Source of the DNA: Monomorium pharaonis
Taxonomy: Eukaryota > Arthropoda > Insecta > Hymenoptera > Formicidae
Direction of reading: 5' to 3'
Length of the DNA: 64,000 nucleotides
Assembly: GCF_013373865.1 (NCBI RefSeq)
Contig: NC_050470.1
Location: 13,622,443-13,686,442 of the forward strand
In this document: piece by piece, positions 44,850 through 54,436 of the stretch
How the letters are laid out: the number at the start of each line of letters is the position of its first letter
Position numbering within the stretch: the stretch's first letter is position 1
The notes under the pieces: generated by a model
Databases searched by the model: none
What the model was told of the DNA's origin: nothing
What the model saw: the letters and a program-made list of their open reading frames with translations, nothing else
Program-made: the position numbers and the translations under genes

Positions 44850-46979
44850 ATGCCGAAAACATACCACCATTTATCAAAAAGACGTAAAAACCAATTAATT
44901 TCTCATCATATTTCTCAATTAGATAAAGTAGCGACTACATCAAATGTTCCTAAAAAATGTATTGAAACTAATTCTAACGTAGAAATGATCTGTAATGACT
45001 CTAATTCAGAGGTTACAACATTTCCAAGTAAAACTTATTCCAATATCCCTTTCAGTAATAACACTTTGGATTCATCCAATAATATTCCAATTTTATCAAT
45101 GGATAATTATGATTCTTCGATATCTAACAGTTTTGACATTTCAATTGAATCAAATGAAGATAATTCTTCATTATCTAATTTTTCTAACGAATTAAGCGAT
45201 TTTGATAATAAAATTTCGGTACAAAATGAACAAAATTTTAGTTTACAAGAAGATTTGCAAATCTTAATTTCAGAATGTTGTATTCCTCAAGGCACTGTAG
45301 ACAAACTTCTTTTAATTCTGCGGAAACATGGTCATGATAATTTACCTCAAACGTGTAGAACTTTAATGAAAACACCACGTAATACTTCCCAAAATATATC
45401 TTCTGTTAGTGGTGGAAGATACGTTCATTTTGGATTGGCTTCGGGAATAAATCGTTCAATATCAAAATATTGTAGAACCATGCCTCGTGAAGTAAAAATA
45501 AATATTAATATCGATGGTTTACCATTGAGTAAAAGTTCAAGTAGCCAATTTTGGCCTATTCTTGCATCAATTGAAATTAAAGATCTTTATACGGAGCCTT
45601 TTGCTGTTGGTATGTTTCACGGAATGTCAAAACCGAATAACGTGAATGATTTTCTTCGTTTTTTCGTTAATGAAGCACAAATTGTTTTGCAAGAAGGTGT
45701 GTTATCAGATAATAAATATTTCCATTGTAAAGTTGTATTGAATGCAATATTATGCGATGCTCCCGCAAAATCAATGATTACCTGTACAAAAGGTCACACA
45801 GGTTATTCTTCATGTTCGAAATGCTTACAAGAAGGTGATTTTATATGTAATCGAATTGTGTTTCCAGAAATTAATTCTACTTTAAGAACAAACGAATCAT
45901 TTCGTAATCGTAGTCAAGAGGAGCATCATGTAGGTAATTCAATTCTAGAAAATCTTCCTATAGATATGATTTCACAAATTCCTCTAGATTACATGCATCT
46001 TTTTTGCTTAGGTTCGAGACGTTTATTACAATTTTATATCAGAGGTAAGAAAGGTGTAAGATTATCTAGTGCTACAATTGATTCAATTGACAAACATCTA
46101 CTTGACACAAGGAAATTTATAATTAAAGAATTTGCAAGAATTCCAAGAAGCTTATTATATGTTGACAGTTGGAAAGCTACGGAAGTTTGCCTTTTTATGC
46201 TTTATTTAGGTTTAGTTTTGTTAAAGCCATTTTTGTCTGAAGATTATTATAATCATTTCTTATCACTAAGTATAGCTATTCGTATACTTGCAGATCCTGA
46301 AAGATGTTTAGTTCTTAACGATTTCGCACATTCTTTAATAACCTGGTTTATTTCACAATACGGAAATATGTTTGGATTCGAGTATCTTTCACACAATGTG
46401 CATAACTTAGAACATCTTGCAAATGATGTAAAAACTCTTGGATGTTTAGACGCCTTTAGTTGCTTTAAATTTGAAAATTATATGCAAAAAATTAAAAAGC
46501 GGATAAAAAATTGTGGCAAACCATTAGAGGAATATTCCAATCGAATTTTTGAATTAAACCGACTTCCACCTGAAAAATGTTTTTTAAAGTCATATCCTAT
46601 TATTCATTTTAAAAAAGCAGTTCAAGGCAGTAATGATATCGCTCATTTAGAATTTAATGGCTTTACTATTTTTACAAAGAAAAAAGAAAATTGTTGTTTA
46701 CTGAATGATAATTCATTAGTTTTTGTTTTAGAAATAATTTTGGATAGTATAAATGATGTTCCATACATAAGTGTAAAGCGAATTTTACTTACGAAACCAT
46801 TTTTTAACACTCCATGTGATTCTAAGGAACTATTGGGTATACAAACTTTTACGGAAACAAGTCCCTTTATCATTGAAAAATTGCCGGCAATACATATAAA
46901 AACAAAATGTTTGAAACTAAAGCATCTCGAGTTGCAAGACACATTTGTTATTATTCCGCTTTTGCATGCACGCACATAA
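44850..46979 (+). CDS. TNP2/DUF4218-like transposase, 709 aa
   Basis: The likely catalytic protein of the 10.2-kb element. Residues 1-130 are a polar, Ser/Asn/Asp-rich N-terminus with a basic start (YHHLSKRRKNQ). The core begins at about 188 with GGRYVHFGLASGI. Candidate acidic catalytic residues are D222 (NINIDGLPLS), D303 (ILCDAPAKS) and D380 (PLDYMHLFCLG). A C-x2-C pair (CSKC, 322-325) follows GHTGY. Residues 455-565 resemble DUF4218 (FLSEDYYNHFLSL, SHNVHNLEHLANDVKTLGCL), which accompanies Transposase_21/TNP2 in CACTA elements. The ORF is intact from ATG to TAA in one exon, unlike nearly every other transposase here. It ends 550 bp before the DUF4806 gene on the same strand. The family assignment is from memory of motifs, not a search. 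Confidence 0.85.
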   Translation: MPKTYHHLSKRRKNQLISHHISQLDKVATTSNVPKKCIETNSNVEMICNDSNSEVTTFPSKTYSNIPFSNNTLDSSNNIPILSMDNYDSSISNSFDISIESNEDNSSLSNFSNELSDFDNKISVQNEQNFSLQEDLQILISECCIPQGTVDKLLLILRKHGHDNLPQTCRTLMKTPRNTSQNISSVSGGRYVHFGLASGINRSISKYCRTMPREVKININIDGLPLSKSSSSQFWPILASIEIKDLYTEPFAVGMFHGMSKPNNVNDFLRFFVNEAQIVLQEGVLSDNKYFHCKVVLNAILCDAPAKSMITCTKGHTGYSSCSKCLQEGDFICNRIVFPEINSTLRTNESFRNRSQEEHHVGNSILENLPIDMISQIPLDYMHLFCLGSRRLLQFYIRGKKGVRLSSATIDSIDKHLLDTRKFIIKEFARIPRSLLYVDSWKATEVCLFMLYLGLVLLKPFLSEDYYNHFLSLSIAIRILADPERCLVLNDFAHSLITWFISQYGNMFGFEYLSHNVHNLEHLANDVKTLGCLDAFSCFKFENYMQKIKKRIKNCGKPLEEYSNRIFELNRLPPEKCFLKSYPIIHFKKAVQGSNDIAHLEFNGFTIFTKKKENCCLLNDNSLVFVLEIILDSINDVPYISVKRILLTKPFFNTPCDSKELLGIQTFTETSPFIIEKLPAIHIKTKCLKLKHLELQDTFVIIPLLHART

Positions 46980-47529
46980 TTATTAGTATTACTTTGATTT
47001 TTGTTATCTTCCGATGATTTTGTTTTTTCTAACGGGTTTAATTACCAAATTACAGACAATATTTTAGTATGCTTTTTAAAGAATGATCTGACAATATTGC
47101 AGATTTTTTTAAGATTACTGATTTTGTGTTTGATTGATGTGTACGTTTTACTGAGGTTTCAAAAGTTGAGTGAATGTTATGGATATTTGTAGCTTACATT
47201 ATTAATGGGATTATAAGTACTTGTTTTTGTTTCTATATTTCTTTAATTTCTATTTCTTATAAAATAATCTATCAAGTTTCATAATATTAATTATTTCTTT
47301 TTTGATGAAGATAGTTTAAAAAAGTTGTATTATTAATTATTTCATAGTATTTTCCTTTGAATTACTCTGAATTTTTAAAGTTTACTTCTAACTCCATAAA
47401 ACAGTTGTAAATTTGTATTATCAAAAGTTCATTTTATGTGAGGACATTTATACAAATTCTATATTGTGCTAACAATAAGTCATTGCTATATACTGTGTAT
47501 TTGTATAATAAATATTTTTTTCAGAAAAA
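46980..47529. other. Intergenic spacer between the two transposon genes
   Basis: AT-rich. It presumably contains the transposase terminator and the promoter of the DUF4806 gene. No motif is certain. Confidence 0.5.
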
Positions 47530-50500
47530 ATGTCAGAAAAAAATTTGTACGCAGTTGTACAATTTTTAAGTGATGAAACCTTCTCAGAGGTTCCAACAAA
47601 TTGGATTGACCAAGATGACAAAACTAATAACTTTATTTGTTGGTGGCCTAATACTAAAAATATTAGTTCGCTGATTGAAAATCGAACTGAACCGGATATA
47701 AAATCATGGTCAATGTTTGACATTGCGGTGATTAAATATTGTTGTAAGTTATTGTATAATAATTGTATAAAAATATTTTTGTTATTCTAATATTTTTATT
47801 ATTTTGATTATTTTTTTGTAACGTTAAATGCATATTATTTATATTACATATTAATTAAAGGGTATCAGATGAAAATTAATTCATCCGAAGTAATTTCAAT
47901 AATAAAACAATTTTAAGTTTCAAAAGACATCAGATATTTTAGGAAGCTATTAGAAAAATTAGTACATAATTTAACGAATATCGGAATGCAACCTTATAGT
48001 GTCTACTTATTGTTCTCCTCCGCAAGCACATGAATTATGATCGTTTTTTCACACGGTACATTTTTCAGCTTTATTTGCAATGAATGTTCTTGATGAAAAC
48101 AGATAAGAATTATGAAAGTTCTTTGAAAAATGTCACAAGATAGTATAATCAGATTAATCTCAACAAAAATTGGACCTTAAGATCTCGTTTTTCACCTGTT
48201 ATACCTTCTAATTATTAACCTAACATTTTATTATGAGTACTATACTGTTGTTGCAAATGTTATTATTATAATTATTATTTGGGTAGCGTCACTTACATCT
48301 GCACGAAGGTCAGCTGCAGATTCTCACTATGTTACGACTGACGATGAAAAATTTGGCCGAGGACAAAGGAAGAAGAATAAACATATTTTTGACGAGACAG
48401 AGAATTGACATGAGGAAAACGCTGACGACGATTTGGATGTTGAAGAAGGGAATAATAAAGAAAATGACATGTATAGTAATGATAAAAAAAGGAAATTAAC
48501 TAAACACTTGAAACAGAGTAAGTTCTATATAATTACTTTGAATTTTAAGTGTATATACGGGTCTCATTTTAATTGTGTTCCTCGATTAACATCGCAGAAA
48601 GTGATCGAATGAAAAAACGTTTTAGGGTTTGAAGAGGGACAAATAATGATAAAATTAATTTTTAAAAAACTCAATTTTTTAAGGTTATTGGAAGGTCATC
48701 GCCATTTCTTTAAGGAATCATAATTTTTTTACATAATATGATTTCTCGAATTATTCTGCATAAAAGTATTAAGGTAGAAATGTCGAAAAATTAATAGTTT
48801 ACGAGATATTTTATTCTTTATTCTAGCATTTTTCGACATAAAATATAAAATAAACTCGTAAACTATTAATTTTTTGATATTTCTACCTTAATACTTTCAT
48901 GCATGTCAGAGGAGTTATATTATGTAAAAAAATTATAATTTTATTGAAAAAAATGGCGATGACAATTTTAAAAAATTGAGTTTTTTTAAATTAATCTTTT
49001 TTCAAACCCTACAACTTTTGCCTGAAACATTTTTTCATCCAATCACTTTCTGCAGTATTAATCAAGGTGAACAATTAAAATGGGACACTCTATATAATAT
49101 GCTGAATATTTGAAATGCTTTTTGTAATTTACTTATAGGTATTAATCGTCCTACTTTAAATCCTATGCCGATATATGATCCTGAAAAAATAGAAAACTTA
49201 CGCCAATCTATTACCTGCAGCACCGAAAAAAATCTACATTCTTCTACTTCTAAAAATTTTGAAATTGAACCTTTACCATCATGTTCAAGTATGTTTATAC
49301 CATACAATTTGATTTGCATAAATATATAAATATATTAAAATAAGCGATTGTAATCTACAGAAATCAACAAATGTAGTGCTAAAGAAAGAACAGTTAAGGA
49401 AACTGTAGGTTCTGATAAGTCGTCACCATCTGTTACTCTGGATCTTGAAAGTATACCTATTTTAGAGATTCCATCAATAAAAGATGTTAGTAATACTCTC
49501 GAACGGATAGAAAGTAAATTATGATAAATTATTATATTTATTTTATATGTATAGTTTATGTTTTTAGAGGAAAAAGGGGTAATATGGAACTCCACTTAGT
49601 TTTTTAATAATTTCTTGTAAATTATAAGCTCAATATTTTTATTCTTGGTGTGCTTAGATTTTTTACTCTATTGGTAACGTTTAATTCATGATTCTCCACT
49701 TACAAAAAAGCTGCTTAAAGATTATCGCAAAGTGAGCAAATAGGCGGGTTCCATATTACCTCCTTTTTCTCTAATCATATTTTATGTGTTACAAAAATGA
49801 ATTAAATATTTAGCAATGTTAACTATGCATAATGGTTGCATAATTTTACATAAATTGAAAATGTGTACGTACTGTATGTTTCTTTTTAATTGCAGTAAGC
49901 TTAGACAAAATCAGACGAGCAAATGTTACCACCAATTTTGAACTAAAAGCTATATCAAAAAGATTAGATAAATTAGAATTCCGTCAGCATAATACAGAAC
50001 CTGTAGAAAACGATATGGCAATGATAATCCCATTATTGCCAATTAAAACAGTGGAATCCATAAAAGAATTTGAAGATTTAATTCTATCAAATGAAGTTGC
50101 TGCATCGCAGTTTGTAAGTCATTTTTCACTTGCAATTTTCAAATCTATATAGAAATTTGATTCACTGGCTTTGTTTACACCGATTGTTTGATACGCGTAT
50201 CAAATGCACGATGTAAACTAGGTCTATAAATTAAACAATTCATATATTCATTTTTTTATATAGAACTTTTTTATTCTTTATGTAGAACTATTCTTATATT
50301 CTTTTCTGAATTTAGTAGAGCTCATATAAATAAATAGTGTGTTGTCTTTATAGTACGCTATTTTTATAAACTTATTCTTAATTTTAGAAAAAATTACTCT
50401 TAAAAGTTGGAGGCAACACTCCACGAATTAATATTCATCGTGCTTTAGAACGAACAATTACTAATATGTGCGCTGTAAATTGTTCCTGGAGAGGCATTCG

Positions 50501-51110
50501 ATCAAATTATAAAATATGCAACTTAACATTTATTAAGATTATACGTGGTAAGTACTTATTTATTATAACAATTCTTAAATTCTGTATTTTTAAATTACAA
50601 ATATACTTTTTTATTATTAGCTATTAATTATTTAACTTTAGTTAATTACACTTATTTTCAAGTTCTTAATTTGTCACTCTCTGGTCCACTGAGACCGCTC
50701 GACTTTGTCGCATTGTCATTTTTATTTTAATTAATATTTGTAATCTTGTAATGTAGAAATTGTAAACAGAGTCTAAATAATATGTTTATGATAATATTAG
50801 ACTATGAAAGTTATTTGGGTTTAAACTGAACTTATAAGAAAACTAGAAATTTATGACATAAAAAGTAGAAAATCGAAAAATGTTGAACAGTCCACTGAAC
50901 CGAAGGCGACGAACTAAAGTTAAAATGATTCCGCTTTCATAAACATGCACAGACATTAATATTGTTAATTAAATTTTAATTTATTTTGCAGATGTCATAT
51001 GTTCTGTACATTCAGGTTTAACTGAAGCTGAATTTGATGTAACCTCTGCGGAATGGTTTAGGTTTGCTAAACAACGAGCAGCGCGAGAAGAAAAGAGGAA
51101 AGATCTATAG
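47530..51110 (+). pseudogene. DUF4806 accessory gene of the 10.2-kb transposon, seven exons, one in-frame TGA
   Basis: Exons: 47530-47743, 48287-48517, 49139-49288, 49361-49513, 49896-50113, 50388-50547 and 50992-51110. All junctions are GT/AG and keep frame, giving 414 codons before TAG. Exon 1 encodes NLYAVVQFLSDETFSEVP and a WWPN motif, the usual start of this family. Exons 2-4 are polar (FGRGQRKKNKH). Exons 5-7 carry DUF4806 at about 295-400: LLPIKTVESIKEFEDLILSN, VGGNTPRINIHRALERTITN, NCSWRGIRSNYKI and AEWFRFAKQRAARE. A single TGA at 48406-48408 interrupts exon 2 between FDETEN and HEEN; the rest is well preserved, so the break is recent, or an alternative splice could skip it. A 460-bp MITE fills much of intron 2. 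The biochemical role of DUF4806 is unknown; its pairing with the transposase suggests a DNA-binding or regulatory partner. Confidence 0.85.
48594..49053. mobile_element. MITE in intron 2 of the DUF4806 gene
   Basis: GCAGAAAGTGATCGAATGAA pairs with TTCATCCAATCACTTTCTGC. The arms remain complementary nearly to the centre at about 48.82 kb. It ends 85 bp before exon 3. Confidence 0.85.
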
Positions 51111-51949
51111 ATTTTAATTTGCTTAAACAGCTTTGATTTATATAGTTATAAGTTTATGTGTTACATATTTTTTTAAAAAAAATATATAAGTTATCGGTCC
51201 ACGAAGCCTCTTTTTTTAAATTTGATTTAAAGCGAGCATTTTTATCCAAGTTTAATTGAATTAAATATTTTTGTTCCATAAATATTTTTAATTATTGTTT
51301 TTGTTTCATAAACTTTATGTATGTTTTTGTACGCATATTGAGGCGTATAAATAAGATTATCCGGGCTGTGCAGATTTTGCAATAACAATAATGGTTAAAA
51401 TTAAAGTATTCGTTTTGTCTGTTCTGAGTCTACTCGGAGCAAACCCAAGCTGATCAACGCACTCTAATAGGTTGGCGTCATCGGAATCAACCTATTAGAG
51501 TGCATTGGTCTGCTTAGGTTCGCTTCGAGTAAACCCAGAACAGACAAAACAAACAAAACTTAAGTTTGATTTTCTCTAAAACTGAAAATTATAAAATGTC
51601 CAAGTAAAATTAAAATGGCCTATTGTCTATAGTCTATATAATAATCTTACTATAAACACTTCAAGCTTCAAAAATTCATATCAATTAATTGATATTTATA
51701 ATAATCGTAAAATAATCTATTATTTTCGGAGCTTAAAAAGTGAAACTTATAGTAAGATTATTATATATGTATATGTATATCGCACATTTAAAAAAATTTG
51801 TAGCGACTCAAAAAATTTCAAAATCTATTATTGTAGAATCTGAATGTAAGCATAATGTAAGCACAATGTCCACAACTTTCCTGTAAAATTTTCATTACAA
51901 AATATATAAAAAGTATATTAAAAATTTGCTTTTTGTACATATTTTTCTT
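51111..51949. other. 3' flank of the DUF4806 gene with a foldback
   Basis: AT-rich. A foldback MITE lies at 51408-51556, and a second short inverted pair (ATAATCTTACTATAA at 51640 and TTATAGTAAGATTAT at 51748) occurs next to it. Confidence 0.6.
51408..51556. mobile_element. Foldback MITE (TTTTGTCTGTTCTG family), copy 1
   Basis: GTTTTGTCTGTTCTGAGTC pairs with CCAGAACAGACAAAAC around a stem with AACCTATTAGAGTGCA. A second copy is at 63088-63255. Confidence 0.88.
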
Positions 51950-52440
51950 CTGTACAATTATTGTAACAATTATATAATAATTTTATTAATATTGTACATT
52001 AAAAACATAACTGTACTAAAATTAATATATAACATATTACTGCTACTAATTTGATATTTATATAATTGTTATATAAATGTTACTCATAATTTTCAAATAT
52101 TTTTGAACATGTTATATATTTATTTCATTACAGTTATGTTTTTAATGTATTAATACTATTACATATACGTAACTGTTACAATTAAATATGTAGTTGTTAT
52201 GCAACATTGTTGCCTCCTTGAGTGGGAAATTACAAGGAATGAGTATATTACAAGTTACACTTACAATATATAACTTGTTATATTCTGTTACACTGAATTA
52301 TGTAATTGTTATAGCGTAGTTATGAAAGTGTGTTTGCTGGGATGTGATCTCATCACTTTTCTGAGCCGAAAACCAATCGACTATAAAATGTCCGCTTGGG
52401 AAGTAATGGGTTAAAGTGAGTAAATCGTAAAATTATTATG

Positions 52441-52600
52441 TGGCGGTCCTCTTCCACATCGGGAAGGAAGCTAATTATTGCTTGTCTTAATCGTGTTGCG
52501 GATCTTTATATAGCGTGTCGGGTACACCTTACTCCCGAGAGAGTTACGCCTGTTAACGGCGTCGTGCACTAACTGGTGGACGAGCGCGGCGTTCCTCGAA
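52441..52600 (-). repeat. LTR fragment, family T
   Basis: CTTTATATAGCG and CTTACTCC...GTGCACTAAC follow the same order as in the LTR at 39400-40309 (CTTATATAGC, CTTACTCCGGAG, GTGCACTAC). Only about 160 bp are recognisable. Confidence 0.65.
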
Positions 52601-53207
52601 ATATCTATGTAAATTCCCTATAAATATTTCTTAACAGATATATCCACAAAAAATCTAATAGATATTTCGAGAAAAAAGAATTCGATGCAGTGATGAAAAA
52701 AGAACATTGCACGTGGATAACTTGTGGAAAAACCTGCACCCACGTAATCCATGTAAATCATGTGTGTTAAGAATTTAAATATAAATTTAAATTGAAAAAA
52801 GCCAATTTCTATAGGCTGGTTTGAAGCATCACTCAGTATGTATTGTCATGAGGTGTAAGCGTGTCCAATGCGTGAACCATGTTATTCTATAAGCTCAACA
52901 CAGTCAGTCGTACGTAAGCAGTCGCTGGCTTCAGACATAAATGTATAGACTCCGTCTCGTCAATAAAATCATATTTGTTCTTTGAGTAAAAGAAAAAGTC
53001 AATAATGTGGATTCAAAGTGATGTCACGTAACGGTTTTATTAGGGTAGTTCTTTTAATTTAATTTCAAAAAAAGAAAGTGCAGTACATTTTATTATACTT
53101 TATGGCAGAGTGGGATGCAATTTTGTAACATGATATTATCAGTGATCATTTAAATACCAAATTATCAATTTAAATAAAGTAACACACTTAAATTCAGTTT
53201 TTGCCAT
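52601..53207. other. Unassigned DNA
   Basis: It contains a short inverted pair (CGAAATATCTATG at 52597 and AGATATTTCGAG at 52661) and otherwise no recognisable feature. Confidence 0.35.
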
Positions 53208-53560
53208 CAATTTGTTATCAGATTATGTCAATAAGGTTTGTTCGATTTTTGCAGACAATTTGCTGTCACATTATGTCTGCAAGGTTTGCTCAGTTTTTGC
53301 TGTCAATTTGTCGTCAAATATATCAACAAGCTTTACTCGTTTTTTGTCCACAATTTGCCGTTGGGTGATGTCAACAAACTTTGCTCAGTTTCTATTGACA
53401 ATTTGTTGTGAATTTTATCAACAAAATTTGCAGACAATTTATTGCCAAGTTTTCTACAAATTTTGCATGGTCTTTGCTATTAATTTGTCGTTAGATTATG
53501 TCAGCAAATTTTGCTGTATATTTGTCATCAAATTGCTGACATTATTAAATATAATAAAAT
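53208..53560. repeat. Degenerate 48-bp tandem repeat
   Basis: CAATTTG recurs at 53208, 53256, 53304, 53351 and 53399, about 48 bp apart, followed by shorter, more diverged units. Because 48 is a multiple of three, a 129-residue ORF runs through it; I take this as a repeat by-product. Confidence 0.85.
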
Positions 53561-53739
53561 TTGCATCAAGTTTGGTGCTTTTTTATCAACAAGATTTGTA
53601 GCAAGACTTTACAAAGTCTGTTTTCGACAAACTTGGTTATTAGGGAAGGTTTATTTAAAGGCAAAATGCGTGATCCTAAACTAATATATACAGGTTTCCT
53701 ACGCTAGAATATATGTACAAGAAGCCTTCTCTATTTGAT

Positions 53740-54436
53740 TGTTCTAAAGTTTAGGAATGCGACCTTTGATTATGTTGTGCCCATGATCCATGCATGTGCC
53801 TGACATGCTGTATGGACGTGAGCATTGTGAGATATGTTTTGCTTTTTTAAACCCCATCTATGCAACTTATATACTGATCATTTTTGGTGTATTCATATAT
53901 TGATTATATTTACATTTACTAATTATTACCTATTTGATTTGTTACTTTATTTATATACTGATTATATTTAATTTTACTACCATCAAATTCATTTTATATA
54001 TATTTAATAATTATTAGTCTTTAAGCTCATTAACTTTCTTTTGATAATTGTTCTTAAATATTTTGATTTATTATTTTATTAATTATAATATAGATTCCAT
54101 TTATTGTCTACTTGATTATTTTCTTCCCAAAGCTTGAGAAGGCGACCTTGGGCCATGGTTGTGCTCATGATCCATGCATGTACTTGACATGTAGTGTTGA
54201 CATGAGCATTGTAGGCTACGCTGTTTTGCTTGATTAAACTTATCTGTAAAATTTCTGATCATTCATATATTGATTATATTATTATTAACCCTATTATATT
54301 TAATTATATTATTATTAATCCTATTATATTATATATACATTTATTAAATTTTTATTTTTTATTATTCTTTATATTACCATCAAGGCTTAATTATTAAAAG
54401 ATTTTCTTTTAACCCTGTCCTATTAGCTGCAATAAA
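53740..54436 (+). promoter_or_regulatory. LINE-B 5' UTR with a duplicated segment
   Basis: CATGATCCATGCATGT and its surroundings occur at about 53780-53860 and again at 54165-54245, with TGACATG and GAGCATTGT in the same order, about 385 bp apart. Tandem 5' UTR units of LINEs can act as promoters; here that is inference. Confidence 0.6.

Larger units (their letters stand above)
42158..52341 (+). mobile_element. 10,184-bp two-gene DNA transposon (TNP2/DUF4218 transposase + DUF4806), CCCAGCAAACACA ends
   Basis: Perfect 13-bp inverted ends CCCAGCAAACACA, with AT duplicated on each side. The left arm of the host palindrome shows the empty site TTTTCATGTGATC. Both terminal 250-400 bp are rich in TTATATAAC, TGTAACA and GTTATATA phrases, like the subterminal repeats of CACTA-type elements. 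Inside are a long intact transposase ORF and, in the same orientation, a seven-exon DUF4806 gene. MITEs at 42901, 43144, 48594 and 51408 have entered later. The ends are not CACTA, and superfamily placement rests on the transposase. Confidence 0.9.
40947..52410. mobile_element. piggyBac-like palindrome (about 1.3 kb) split by the 10.2-kb transposon
   Basis: The ends CCCATTACTTCCCAAGCGG and its complement are flanked by TTAA (40943-40946 and 52411-52414). The left arm is 40947 to about 41490. The right arm is about 41500-42157 and continues after the inserted element at 52344-52410. Arms contain AAATGGCGG and GCGACCTCGAAAATG phrases seen in the other piggyBac-like palindromes. Confidence 0.9.
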
